Positions 36,446 through 49,332 are shown, counted from the first letter of the stretch. The stretch: DNA of 64,000 nt from Melanocharis versteri (GCA_013397845.1 VZTG01004266.1:1-64000), one strand, 5' to 3'. Made by a program: numbers and translations. The notes: generated from the sequence alone by a model not told the origin.

Positions 36446-39400
36446 GCTGGGTGTCTCTGATGAGCATTTTCATCTTGGGCTCTTCAAGCTTTTGTCACTA
36501 CAGATTTCCAGTGAGTTTAAAATCTGATCCTCTCTCCCTTTTTCCCCTTCCCAGCTTCCATCAGCAGCGTCCCATCTCGCATTAAGCTGGTTCTGATTTG
36601 AGCAAAGGTGCCTTTTTCCCTGCTTTAAACCCCCTGTTCTAGGGAAATCTGTTTCCAGAGCTGTCGATGTGGATTTGTCCGTGCAGAGCGTTGTGGCAGG
36701 AGCCAGAGGGGCTGGCACAGGGATTTCCAGGAGCTTCTGTTGGTGCTGCTGCTGCAGGATGGTTCCAAATGAACTCCAAGCTCCTTGAAGCACAGAGTAA
36801 TGTTATTTCCCACTTGTAAACAAGATGGGGACTAATTCCTGCAGCCAGCAGAACTGGAGGGTTTGCTTGTTCTGGAGTGTGAGCAGAGCTCTGAGTGCTC
36901 CAAGTCACCTTTCCCTCACTGCTTTGAGGTTCCACAGGCAGGCTGGAGAGGAGCATGGAACGGGTTTGGCTGCCTGTGTCTTCTCGTCCTTGGAAATAAA
37001 GTTATTTAATGCTGCCTTGGTTAAAAAAAGTCCATGGGACAGTTCCTGGAGGTGGCTACTGCCATGAAGCTTGGATTCATAATGAGACAAGCAACTCCAA
37101 AGTTAATTAGTGCTTCAATCGAAAGATTTATTGTAGCTCATTATAGATCCTCAAGCTGTTTGTGAGATGCAGGGAGCAGATTTGGTTGGAATATAGCATT
37201 CCTTTCCTTGGCATTTTTGAAGCCATGAAGGATTTGGGATTTTTTAAATATCAATGAGTATTTCTAGAAGGTTATGAAGTACTTGCAACTTGAGAGTTCT
37301 AATATCACTTTTTATGGGATTCACTCCCAAAATATTTTGATTTTAATAAAGATTTTTTTCTTTTTAAAGGGTGGGGAAGAATTCTTGGTAGGGGGAAGTT
37401 AGAAGGCCTTTTGGGTTTTGCATTTTCCTGCCCCGTGAGGACACCTCATGCAGGAGGGCTGGCAGTGGTGCAAAGCAGGTGTGCAAATTTCATTGGAACA
37501 GCAGCCCTTGCCTCAATTGATACAAAGAGGACATCAACTGCCAAAGGCAGAGGGAAGCAGAGAAAAAAGATCCAAAGGAAAGGCTCCAGAGAGCAGGAGG
37601 AAGCTGATTAATCTTGTGCTATCTCAAAACCTCATATCAGTAGTTTCTCTTCTCAAACATATTTATAATCCATAGCCTGTGTATTTCAATTGCAGGAATC
37701 TTGTACTTTCTAACGCCACCTCCACGCAGGCTCCCTTGCTGATGTCCCTTTAAAATCAGCTCACCCTGCCACTGTAATTTACCCCACTGTTTGTCAGTGT
37801 TTAATTTCCTCTGACACCCCCATTAGTTATACCTGTTCACATCTGTTCTGAATTTATCCCTTTCAATTTAATTTATTATTACTTCCAATGCAGAAAAATC
37901 CCAACCAGGAGCTGCTCAGGTAATAAGTCCCATCCTCTGGCGTGCCTGTAGCCAAGGATTTGTGGATGTTCCCATTATATATTCTGGGATGCAGGTGGAG
38001 GAGAAAGGACTTCAATACCCTGACAACCTAAAAAATCAGTGCAAGGAAGGTTAAGGCCGGGATGAGATGGGTTTCTGGAGAGACTGCATGATTTCCTTAA
38101 GGGAATGGTAATAATTAATCCATTGAACTCGTGCAAACTGCGAAGACCTTCAGGAAAAAACAGATTTAGAGAGTCCTGAAGAGTGAGTCCGGGCTCTGTA
38201 AGTCCGTGGGAGCAGGCTGGGATGCAGCTGGGGAATCCATCGGGTCGGGAAACACGTTTTGCTGGGCAAGGAAGGAGGAGCAGCAGCAGAACAATTGAGA
38301 TGTGGCCCAGTAAGAAAACGAATGTGTCGGGTTTCCCACAAGGTGACAGAAACCTGGAGTGGAATTTTGTAAAAATGGGAGAGCAAAGAGCTGAAGGAAC
38401 AAAACCCTTGTGGGTGTTTATCTCCCATGAGTGGGGGAGAGGGATGCTGGATTGCTCTGGGTCTTTGCTCGTGGACTTTCACAATCCCAGTTGTTTATGG
38501 GATCTGATCTGCCTCGTAGGATAACGAGAATTCGGGGACTTTGTGTTAGTTTTGCAGAACAGCTGCATCCCCTGCACGATCCCTGATGTCTGTTGTGCCT
38601 CAGATCCCTTCAGGCACCCAAATTCGGGGCCGTGCTGGGCAGAGAACCTGAGCTCAGCACGTGGAAGGTCCCCAGCTCGCTCAGGGCTTTCTGGAGCAAC
38701 AGGTTTGACCTTAAATTCTGGAGAACCTGAGTCTCGCTGGCAGGAAGGGCCTCACTGCAGCACCCTGCGGGTCTGCACAGCCTCACGGTGGGAGGATTGG
38801 GAATCCCAGGGTGGAAGGGCCCTGCTGGGGTGCAGGGAAGGCTGTGAGGGCTGCCTGGGGTGCCCTGGGTCAGTGCTGCTGAAACACCTGGGGGTGCTGC
38901 TCCCCCAGAGCACCCTGGGCTGTTCATTCTGTGGGAAGGGGAAAGTCTCTGCTTTTGAAGCCGTGCCTTAGTGAATAATCTGGAACGTTATGAAAACACT
39001 GAATTCATCTGCTCATGAATAGTGTGGATATTTTTGCTTTTGTGCCATTCCCATCCACAGCAATATTTTTTGTATTAAATACTATGAATCCACTTCACCT
39101 GTCAGCACTATTCAAAACACAAAATGCTGCATGAATAGGAAGGATGTTCTGGGATCTCTCAGATGATTACTGTTGCTAGGAAAACCACTTGCTGATATCT
39201 TTGTGCTCAGTGTCTGTGTCTCTCTTTGTGTACAGCCTTCGGTGACAGGCAAATTCGTATCAAGGCACAGGGAAGGAATAGGAAAAGTTTAGAAATGTTT
39301 AAAGAACAGTGCTTAGAGTGAAAAGGAGGATGTCATTGCACATAATAGTTAAGAGTTATGAATTCTTGCCTAGGTGGGATTATTGGTATTGAAGTGGAGG

Positions 39401-40303
39401 GAATTGCAGTGCTGGTTCTGCTCTGCCTGGGAATCTGATGCAGCTTGGGCTGCATTAAAGCTGGAGATGGTTGGGAGCTCCAAAATGCATTTCATTTGTA
39501 TTGTAGCAGCAAAGAAGCTTATCCAGAGGGGTCACTAATGCTGCCTCCTCACCCCTGTTTGTCTCACTGGGGCTTATTTTGGTTGTAATTCAGAGCACAT
39601 CTCAGAGTTAAGTGTTTATATTTGCCACGGGCCTTGAAGCGTGTATTTTTTTGGTATGCACAGGAATCAGGGTGTTTGATCTGCTGTGACATCATGTGGT
39701 AAATGCTAACTCTGGGATAATATGAAGAACTAAATTCTGGAAGCTGTGGTGTGAGCAGAACCCCAGATTTAAATTATTAAAGGCACTGAGACTCGTAGGC
39801 CCTTTTCTCAGGGTAGTGATGCTTTGGCTCTTTGAGGCCCAGCCTCTAAATTGTGCTTTTATGTTCTGGATCCTGAATCAAGGGGCTGCTATTACTCTCA
39901 TTAAAGAGTAAAACAGAGCACAAAAGTCTGCTGTCATTGGAGGAGAAAAATCAGTTCTCCAAGCCTCTGCTCTCACCAGTCTCTTTTAAATTGCTTGTGC
40001 TGCCTGACTGGATTTCCTCACTGGTGAGGGTGTGTGCAGTGTTCCCTTCTGCTGGATTGAGGCACTTAGTGGGGCAAAAGTGAATTTTCTGAGTTAAAAC
40101 ACCAGAAGTTAGACTGATATCGAAGGAGTTTGGTGTAGCTATAGTTAAGATCTATAACCGGCTGTAAAAAAATGCAGCGGTTTCATTCAAATTTTCTTTT
40201 GCTTAATGCTTGGTACCCCCATCCTGTCAGTTGTTTCTTGATGGACACAAGTCTCACAGAGAGGAGCCTTCCAGAGGGGTGGAATAGCCGAGTTCTGCAG
40301 GTG
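36446..40303. other. No gene recognised
   Basis: The longest open frame is 142 codons (38543-38971, plus), in a GC-richer patch and without known domains. The parts at 37100-37380 and 39000-39900 are AT-rich and unrepetitive. Confidence 0.5.
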
Positions 40304-40435
40304 CACAGGATCACTGAGGCTGGAAAAGACCTCCAGGATCACCAGGTCCAAGCTGTGCCCCGTCCCCACCTCGTCCCCGAGTGCCACATCCAGGAATTCC
40401 ATGGGCACCTCCAGGGATGGGGACTCCAAAGCTCC
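40304..40435 (-). mobile_element. CR1 LINE 3' end fragment, minus strand
   Basis: CACAGGATCACTGAGGCTGG (40304-40323) followed by AAAAGACCTCCAGGATCACC and AGGTCCAAGC is the reverse complement of a CR1 3' end. CCACATCCAGGAATTCC and CCTCCAGGGATGGGGACTCC complete the pattern. Similarity is lost after about 40435. The subfamily looks different from the copy at 36231 (it has the AAAAGACCTC rather than the GGGAC motif). Confidence 0.85.
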
Positions 40436-43100
40436 AGTTCGGCCCTTGCTGGGGAGGAGTGAGCTTTTCCCCATGGCAGCTGCGGGGATTTGGAGTTTTG
40501 ATCCCAGTTTTCTGTCCATAGGAGCCCTGCCCAGCTGCTGCAGCTGCTCCTCTCCTGCTGGAGGCTTTGCTGCTGGGCTGGGCTGCATTTCCCAGGGAGC
40601 TTGGGCTCTGTGATGGAAAGATGAGTTTTTATCTCCTGCTCCTGCCTGGGCTCCTCTGCCCGTGCCATTCCCTGCCCAGCTCTGCCCCAAGGAGGACAGT
40701 AGCTCCCACTGGATGCTTTGTCCTATTTTCTCCCCTCTCTAGCTGCAACATCCTTTTAATAAAGCAGCTCCCAGCCAAGCGCAGTCTTTCCCCAACACTT
40801 TCTAATTCTTTAAAATAGCAGAAAATGTATTCTGTCCTCCTGGGTCTTTAAGTCCACGTTTTAAAATTCGAAGGGAGTAAGCAGAGGATCCTCTGCTCTG
40901 GCACAGCCAAAAAGGGAGATGTGTTTTCTAAAAGAAGCTGGCTTAAGAGTTTTAATTATAGTTAAAAATGTTAAAAAAATAATAATGCAGAAAGAAACCC
41001 CACCAAACCAGCAGTTATTAAGGGGAGAAGTTCGTGGGCAATGACTGAGTAAAATAAAGATTTCCTGACTTCCCACATCAGTGTTTCACTTTCCTTCTCC
41101 TGTTCTTTTATCATTATTTATATTTATTTGTTTTACAGTCTAGTGGACTCAGAGGATAAATTCCTTTATGTGCTTGGTGCTATGGAAGAAACACGTTAAA
41201 GCATAACTCCTGATTTATTTGTGGTGCAGGGAAGGCAAACAAGCAGCAAGGAGCAGTGCTGCCATTCCAGGGTGGCTAAATGAGGAGCAGTGGCAGGAAC
41301 CAGGCTGGGCTTGGACCAGCACTTGGTGTCAGGGCTGGAATTACACCTTGGATTTTTATATTTTCAATAGGTCTGGGGTTTTTTTGTTTTTTCTTAGACT
41401 TCTCTGCCTTCCTTTCCCTGCTGCTTCCTTTGTTCATCTTTTGTTGAATTTGTCCATTCTTCTTTGTCTTCTTCAGGGTGCCAGGAAAGAACTAAAACCC
41501 CATCAAATAATATAACTGCTTTCCCTGGGATGGCCTAATGAATATGTGATGAAATAATTTAAGTAGACATTTAGTCTCCTAGAATTTCACAGTCTGAATG
41601 ACTAAATTCCTTCTTTTTTTTTTTTCCCTGTGTGCAGGAGTCCAAAACTTTTAAATCATTATGTGGTAAATTTACCCCCACCTACCTATTGCTTTTGCTC
41701 CCACTTTTCCTTTTTTTCTGCTAATGAGTCACGATATGTAATTACCTTCTGTCTTTGCTGCATTTAGGGAGCATGCCAGTGCAGAAGGATGGAAGAAAAT
41801 AAAAAAAGGCTTTAAAAAAAGATGAGGAAACAAGCAAGCATCCAGGCCTGCTTTGGCTCCCACTCACCATTCCTGCTTTTGCCAAGCGTAATGAATATTG
41901 CTTTTTCTCTGTGGCACTCTGCAGCAGGATTAAGTAAACTTAATCTATATTATTGCATTTTAATGAGTGTTTGGGTGTCAGAGTGGTTCTTTTAGGGGGG
42001 TGTCGAGCTTTCCTGGACACTCAGGAAGGTGGTGAAATCCAAATTATTTCAAACAATTTGTCTTTAAAGCCATTTTTCAGCCTTGCAAGGTTTTGCTGTG
42101 CCAAATCTCCTCTGTGGAGTAACGTGGGAAGGGCTGGGCGTGGGATGCTTTTGTCGTGGCCTCTTTGCAAGGGCTGATTTCACTCCTGGAAAAACTTGTC
42201 TGGGACCCCCTAAACCTCATCCCAAATTGGGGCAGTTCCCATCAAAGCCAAGGCACCTTGGAAGTGCCCTGTTTGCCAGATCCCTCTGTTTTTAAAGTGC
42301 TTTTGCTGTGACAGCGTGTCCTGGAGATGGAGATGTTCAGGGCTGCTTATTAGGGGTGGGAGCCAGAAGTTCATTGTCACTTTAGGAATTTGTTTTTAAG
42401 GATTGTCTCTTCTCACTGATGTGGGGAAGAATGTAAAAAGCCAGCTCTCTCAGCCACTAAATAATAAATGACTGAATAGCAGAAATTCAATAGGGCTTTT
42501 TCTGTGAATAAGATGGCAAAGAAAATAACCATTTCTTTGGGATGGCTCATCCATTCATGGAGAGCTGCTTTTGGAAAATAAATATCTTGCCACCTGCAAC
42601 TCTGCTCCTAAAGCTGTTGTGTAATTTCCAGTATTTTCTGATGCCTTCTGAAATGAGGTTTAAGACGACTGTTCTTTAAAGTCAACAAAAGGAAAGGAAA
42701 GAAAAAGAACTTACATCAAAGATATCAGCGTTTCTCCTCTCTCTGCATGCTTCCCCTGAATATGGAGTTGGCAAACTCTCAAATCACTTTATCATGTTTG
42801 AACTTGGAAAAATGTATGATAATACCAGCTGAGCTAATATTTAAAGAGCTCTTCACTTCAGAATTTTATTGTCTCTCTCTCGGTTCTTCCAAAGCCTCCT
42901 GACAGGCGTGGTGGAGAGGCCGTGAGGGGCTGGGGAGGGAGGCAGGGAGGGTTTGCCCCTGGAGCTGGGGCAGCCGGGGCTGGAACAGCCCCCTTAGGGT
43001 GTTTTGGGGACAAATTTGTTGCCGAAACTCAAATTCTGCCCAGCAGGCAGGTCCCAAGCACAGTGCCAGGTGCTCAGGCTCCCCTGCCAGCTCCCCAGCT
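40436..43100. other. No gene recognised
   Basis: Frames are short. The part at 40850-42850 is AT-rich with poly-T (near 41617) and poly-A runs. Nothing was identified. Confidence 0.5.
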
Positions 43101-43223
43101 CTGGGGGAGCCCCTGGAGCCTGCAGGGGTCTGGGAGGGGTCTGGGGGAGCCTCTGGAGCCTGCAGGAGTCTGGGGGAGCCCCTGGAGCCTGCAGGGGTCT
43201 GGGGGAGCCCTGGAGCTGTGCTT
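43101..43223. repeat. 29-bp GC-rich minisatellite, four units
   Basis: CTGGGGGAGC starts units at 43101, 43141, 43170 and 43199. The last spacings are 29 bp; the first is 40 bp because of an 11-bp internal duplication (GGTCTGGGAGG). Each unit contains CCTGGAGCCTGCAGG. The 29-bp period cannot keep one reading frame, so the frames through it are accidental. Confidence 0.9.
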
Positions 43224-44682
43224 GGGCACTGATGGGCACAGCCACCCCTGGGGCTGGCAGGATCTGCTCAGGGTGGAAAGATCCCTTTGCCCAGGTTAAA
43301 ATTATGCTCTGAGGGCTTTATTTGTGGGTTTTCCCAGGGTTGCCCCCACCCCAGAGGTTTGGGGCTCTCAGCGTGTGTCCTGGGGGGGATTTCACCCAGG
43401 TGCAGGCTCGTGGCAAGGTGGGGAGTGGCACTTGGGATGTGCAGCAGGAGAGGGGTTTTAGCACAACAGTGACATTTTAGGCTGTTATTTATGGCTTCCT
43501 CAGTGGCCTTTATGTGAGTTGAATTGAGAGCAGGAAGAAAGGGTGGGAAAGAATAATTCTGAGGATCTTGGAGGTCCTCAGGGGGGGCCTTAGACATTTA
43601 GGGCTTGCTTTGAAACGCTCTGAGGCTCGTGACGTGTGGGCACCAAGCGTTGTCCTGTGGCTTTGTTGGACTTTTCCCTGCTTTTCCCCTCTTTGCCACC
43701 ACCCCAGACAATCCAATCAGGCTCTGGCAGGAGATCTCCAGGGGCATTTCTCCAAAATGCTTAAAGGTTAATACATCCTCCAGATCCAGTGGGCTGCAGA
43801 GATAAGGAGGCTTTGGCTCCCCTTCATCCGTGACCCTGGGAAGGGCTGGGATTGCCCCCTCAGCACCCCTGCTAAGGGGTGCATTTGGGATCCTGGGTCC
43901 TTGCTGGGTCTCAGCTGGAGGACTGCAGTTCCTGGGTGTGATTAAAGCTCAGCTCATCTCTAGGTGAGGCTCTCCTTGCAGCTCCTCTGTGCTTTCATCC
44001 CAACTCGGGGGAGTGGAGCTGTGGCAACCTTAAGTGTATCATTTCCTTGCCATGCCATTACTCCTGGCAGCCCAGGAGGCACCCAGTGTTTGTCATCTAG
44101 GAGTGTCATCTCATTACATTGCATATTGCAGTGTAATGATGTGAAATGATTAAATGACAAAATGCCAGCTCGCTGCCAAAAACCTTAAGTAGCACACTTT
44201 TATTTGCGGGTGGGAAAGCTATTATTAATTCCTGTATGGTCTTTGCCAGATGAAAGAACGCAAGCAGGCTGGGAAGGGAGGTGGGTTTAATCCTTTTTCT
44301 AATTTGCAATGAGTCGTGGGAGTGCTGTCCACCTCGAGAGCATATGTCCAGTGCCAGGGGTGGATTGCCATCCATCGGCCCCTCTGCTGTCAGGCAGTGA
44401 CAGATCTCAGCAGCAGCACGAGCTGGCACGCTCTGAGCAGGAATTCTTCAGCTTTAAGGAAGGCTGTGTTAAGCAGTGTAAGCTCTGTTGTTCAGAACTG
44501 TTTCTTAGTATTGGTATTCAAAAATGCTCCTTGCTAGATTAGAGATAATCTGAGTGTGGCACCGAAATTAAACAAGTCTGGCTCTGCTTTTGAGAGAGGA
44601 TGATGGGGCCTGAGGCTGTGGCTGGTGGGGCAGGAGTCTGGAATGTGAAATTGGTGTGTCCAAGGTGGAAAATCTGGTGGAG
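43224..44682. other. No gene recognised
   Basis: No recognised gene or mobile element. The stretch contains a short hairpin at 44111-44139, listed separately. Frames stay at or below 109 codons. Confidence 0.5.
44111..44139. repeat. Near-perfect 13-bp-arm hairpin
   Basis: TCATTACATTGCA and TGCAGTGTAATGA form arms that pair at 12 of 13 positions around a TAT loop. Pairing stops outside the arms, so it is too short for a typical microRNA precursor. It may be a symmetric binding site or a remnant of a palindromic repeat. Confidence 0.7.
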
Positions 44683-45090
44683 TGTCACAATGGCAGACAC
44701 GGCCCGGGGAGGAAGGAGAGAACCGAACTCAGGAGTGACTAGATAGAAATGCCTTTATTTATTTATATACAGAAGGGTTTTCTACTCTAGGTTATAGAAA
44801 GCCATTGGATCTTAGCTGACCACCCACCAGGGCTATTGGCTAGATCCTAAAAACACACATTTCCTAAACAGACCTTCAGTCCTACAATAACAAAGTGCAA
44901 AAACACCTCACAGGTGCAAGACAGAAGAATTATTTACAAAAGCTCTCTGGCTGTTTTGCAGCTCCGTGAGAAAGTGAGAATGCTCACGGACACAGGCAGA
45001 TACTGAACAATCTCTCTGCCACCAAGCTTTCAGCGTCCACAGTGGAGAATAAGAGCATGAAGGAGGTTATGCAGTGGGGCTGCCCTGTCA
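44683..45090 (-). mobile_element. Solo LTR of an endogenous retrovirus, minus strand
   Basis: The 408-bp segment begins with TG and ends with CA (TGTCACAATGGCAG...TGCCCTGTCA), with partly matching inverted ends (GGCAG). On the minus strand the order fits an LTR: U3-like sequence, then a TATATAAATAAATAAA box and polyadenylation signal (complement at about 44754-44770), then a short GC-richer R-U5-like end. No adjacent internal retroviral sequence, primer-binding site or gag/pol frame is visible, so it appears to be a solo LTR left by recombination. I see no clear target duplication, so the exact edges are uncertain. It is an old, non-coding host-genome copy. Confidence 0.65.
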
Positions 45091-48000
45091 CTCCCCTCCT
45101 GCTCCTGAGCCTCTGCTCCTGGTGATGGGAGGCTGAAGTTCCTACCTTTTGTTAATTTGACTGGGCTGGACAGATCAGCCAAAGGGTCGAGGTGAAATGG
45201 TCTGGGATTTTTGTGTGTTTGGGTTTAAAAAAAAAAAAGAAAAAAAAATGGGGGTTGCATCAAAAAGAGGAATTCTTGTGAGGACTAAATTCTTCCAGCA
45301 TTACTCGAGTAAGTGTCTGGAGGAAAACAGTAGATAGGACTGGGTGTAACAGGACACTTGAATAAAAAAGGTGGGGCTACAGCTGTTGGGTTTTGGGTTT
45401 TCTTTTTTACTTCTTTTAAAATTTTAATTCCTGGCAGATTTCAAGAGACCATCAAGTTTTTTTATAAATGCAAAGATAAGTAAATCTGAAATATCCATGT
45501 GTCTGCCTGGAAGCTTTATGGGGAACCCTTTGGTTATCTCTGGGTGAATTCCTCTGATATCCCTCCAGGTTTAGCTCCAAGCTATAAAGTCAGTGGATGA
45601 ACAAAAAAATTCTGAATGGATGGTCAGGGGTGGAGGAATCCACCAGGAATCCTCTGCCTGTGTCACACAGGCACATCCAAGGCCGGGCTCTGCTCTCCCT
45701 GGTGCCCCAGGGGAGATCCTGGGCCAAGCCCAGGTTCCACAGGACGTTGTTTGTGTGTCTGAGCCACACGTGGTTGAGCTTTGCTGGGCTGGGCTTCAGC
45801 CAGCACATCCTGGATGGTGCTTTCCTTAGTACAGAGAGGGTGATGCAGGCTCTTAGAAATGAAAACTTGATCAACACAAAGCGTTTCTGGCTGGTTCCAC
45901 ACTCAAATCTTGATCGTCGGAGTTATTTTGCTTTGTTAATGTAATTTGTGCTCAAAGTAAAAGGGGGAAAAAAACCACAGGCAAATGGTTTTTATTTATA
46001 TTTTATTAGATTTCCTTGACATGTTGGAAGTCACTTGTCTGTTATAAAAGTGAGATAACAGAAACAATCCCCAAACAATAATAACTGCAAGGGTTTATAA
46101 ACAATAGTAGCATGCTTGCCAAGGTGGCCAGGAGCTGCTTGGACCTGTCTTTTTAGCCTGACTTTTTTCTTTTTCTCCCTAAGAAGAAAAAACACAAGAG
46201 ACAAGTTTCTACTTCGAACACTTTGGCAGAAATACAGAAAGCCCATTCTTAATGTGATGGGACTCATAAATGGACAGCTCTAGAACTCCTGAACCTGTCA
46301 GAAGCTCTCGCTGTGCGTGGGGCCAAAGGGCTGGGTGCTGGAAATCACAGGGTGAACACAGGGCTTTGTGTGTGCAGTGACTTTCCTTGGAGTTCCTTCC
46401 CTAACAGATGGATCACAGCCCGTGACGGGCTGGATTTCTCAGAGCCCTTCCTTAGTTTTATGTGTAAGAACAGAAGGAAAGCCATTAATGTTGTGGGTTG
46501 GTTTAAAAAACAAACACCTCGGTTACATTTTACAGCAAGATTGAAATGTTGGCGTTGAGTCTCCTCTCCTGTGGCTTTCCAGGGTACAAAACTTTCTCTG
46601 ACAGTGCCCAAATAATTTCAAACCACTTCATCTCCAAAGCTCAGTGATTCGCATCCATAAATTTATATTGCAAAGTATCTGAAGGGATCCTGCAGGAGAG
46701 GTGGAGAGAGGCTGTCTGCAGGGACAGGAGGGACAGGACTCCGGGAATGGCTTCACCCTGAGCGGGGTTGGATGGGATGTTGGGAGGGGATTGTTCCCGG
46801 GGAGGGGGGGGGGGGGCTGGGATGGGGTTCCCAGAGCAGCGTGGGCTGTGGCAGTGTCCCAGGCCGGGCTGGACACTGGGGCTGGGAGCAGCCTGGGATG
46901 GTGGGATGGGATTTGGGCTCCTGTCCAGCCCAGGTGCCATCAGTGGTGGGGCTGGCACAGCCCCGTGTCCCTGGGGGCTGCAGGGGTGACATCCATGCCC
47001 TGTGACCCCTCCTGGTCCCCAGGATTGTCCCCTGGGCTCCTGCAGCTGCCTCCTCACTGCGCCCAGGTTGTCTCAGAGTTAGAAATGCCTTCGTATCCTT
47101 GGTAGGAAAGAACTGCTGATTTCAGTGAGCGACCCAGCACGGAGCTGGGAATCTGTCCCGTGTCTGTCCTGGGCTTTTCCTGCTAAGTGCTGCCTCTCCC
47201 GGTTCCCTTGCAATCACACAGGAACAGAAGGTGTTCAATAACTTAAAGAATCGAAGGATGAGAGAGAACCATTAAATTTTTTTTGCCTCTTTTTGGTAGA
47301 AATGAATGACACTGACTTGAAGAAAATGGGCTGTGCCTGTCCCTGCCATAATTTTGCCTGTGCTGGTGGCTCTGCAGAAGCAGGAAAAGCAGCTTCCCTG
47401 CATTAGGACTGAGAAATAAATGGCTTTTCCAGAGTTAGCCCTGCTTTCCTCCCCAGGCTGGAAGCAGGGTGACACATCTTAGGGGCTGTGTCACTGTAAA
47501 ACCCCAAAGGGCAAAGGCCAGCCTGGTCCTACACTCAGTGTGTGGTGAAAATTAAAAAAGCAAAGTGATAGAACACAAATCTCTGTCCCAAACAGCCCAG
47601 CGAAAGGGTGTTTAATTCTATACATCCTGCCCTTGCCCAGCAAGACACTTTTGCAGTGGTTTTCATTTATAGTTTAATTAAATCATTGCTGTACAGCTGA
47701 TTTCTCAAAGCAAAAAGGTGTTTTCTATTCCAATAGTCTCGATTCTCATTTTCTTGGGTTTTTAATTTTCCGAGTGCTTTTGGTTTGTTTGGGTTTTTTG
47801 TGACAATCTTTAAAGAAAAAAGTGTTTAAAGAGAGGATTTGGTAGCAGCCTAGTTAATTAAGTGCATTAGCTATGCTCTGGGAAAGGGTGACTGATGGAA
47901 TGCTGCTTTGCATACTCAATTTTGTCTGTAAAATAACTGCAAAACTCATTTTACCTGGAGCTTTTGGGCAATCCCTCGCTTGCTTAGGATAGAGACAACC

Positions 48001-49236
48001 CTCACCAGTGTGTTTTGCTGCTACTTAATGACATTAATAGAGAAAAATGGGTTTTCAGGGGATTTTCTGGCCCTGATTTCTCTGGCTACAGCAGGGAAAT
48101 ATCTTGGACAGAGCCTTTCCAGAAGGGTGATGTTCCTGCTTCGCTTCTGTGCAAATCTGGAGTTGCAATTCAGTTATTTCTGTCTAAGATCCGCGCTCAG
48201 GAGTAACTTTGAGCTGAACTTTGGGTCAGTTTGGGCTGGTGGGAGTCCCTCTCTCCTGGTTCCTTCTAGTATTTCTTAATTATTAGTGTATCTTAGGAAA
48301 AACTAACAAATGGGAGGAAGCTCTTCAGAGAAGTGTTAAAAAATCGGAAGCTTTTTGTAGCAATCCCTTTGTGTGTTCATATAGCATTGCCAGGGTGATC
48401 CATTTTTTAGAAATACCCATTTTTAGGGGGGTCTGAGAGCTTGCATCCCTAAAATCAATGCTCAGCTGGGAGTCAGGCATTCTCTTGGAACGCTGTGTGT
48501 TTGACAATGCATTTCATGCCTCGTTTCCTGCCAGTTGTGGGCTCCAGTAGCCACAAAGAGCAAATTCCCTTTTTTCTTTTTCGCTATGGAAAAAGCCCTA
48601 TAGTTTGTTCCCTCTAGGAAATCAGTGGTTAAATAGATTTCTGTAAGGACACATTCTGTTCACACTATAATCTGTTGTGACACTAAATCTTAATCCTTCT
48701 TCAAATTTCCATTGTTTTTGTACGAAAAGATTATTTCTAAAATATTTTATATCTCACATTCATTTTCTTGGCTAAGAATTAATTGCATAAGCAGTGGGTA
48801 TCTGACCACTATTAAGTCTTCTATCGTAACCCAAAATTAAGAATTTAATGTGGATTATTCATAACATCTATCCAGTTAATTCAAAGTAATTTTTCTTTGC
48901 ACTGGGCAGAATTTACACTTTGTTGAAATGAGCTTCACCTCCTCAGGAGATGCTGGAAAATCAACCTGGGCTGCCCTAAAGGCTTTGGAGCACCTGTGTC
49001 CCTGCTGTGCTGAAGGGTTTGGGTATCCTGAGTTATCCAGAGGATTGATCCTGCTCTTTCCCAGGGCGGGGAGAGGGAGGAGGATGAATTTCAGAGCTGA
49101 ATGGTGAGCGTGGAGCCGCGTGGCTCTGATGCTGTAATACCAGGAGTTAGGGAGCTCTGTTCCTGCAGCATTTTCTGCAAACCCGTCACGCGAGGAGCTG
49201 CTGGCGAGCCTGGGAGAGGGGAGAATCAGCCTGGTG
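45091..49236. other. No gene recognised; A-tract and G-tract
   Basis: A purine run lies at 45227-45248 (12 A, G, 9 A) and a 13-G run at 46804-46816 in a GC-rich patch (46690-47060). Frames of up to 138 codons in that patch are on both strands and look like composition artefacts. The part at 47500-48900 is AT-rich and unassigned. Confidence 0.5.
46794..46830 (+). repeat. Poly-G tract with G-quadruplex potential
   Basis: GTTCCCGGGGAGG leads into 13 consecutive G residues (46804-46816), then CTGGGATGGGG. At least four G-runs of three or more lie within about 30 bp. The exact number of G residues may be unreliable. Confidence 0.75.
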
Positions 49237-49332
49237 TTTCAGGGCCCTGTCCTGTCATATTTCAGGGCCCTGTCCTGTCATATTTCAGGGCCCTGTCCTG
49301 TCATATTTCAGGGCCCTGTCCTGTCGTTTCAG
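49237..49332 (+). repeat. 23-bp tandem repeat, four units
   Basis: TTTCAGGGCCCTGTCCTGTC begins units at 49237, 49260, 49283 and 49306. The first three 23-bp units are identical and the fourth differs at its end. Exact identity suggests recent expansion. Each unit also presents a TTTCAG splice-acceptor-like motif. A 245-codon frame (49101-49838) runs through it, but 23 bp does not preserve frame and I do not regard that frame as a gene. Confidence 0.9.

Noticed and set aside
35949..36473. 174-codon minus-strand frame
   Set aside because: It runs through a minus-strand CR1 tail whose known 3' end is non-coding; no gene-like residues outside it.
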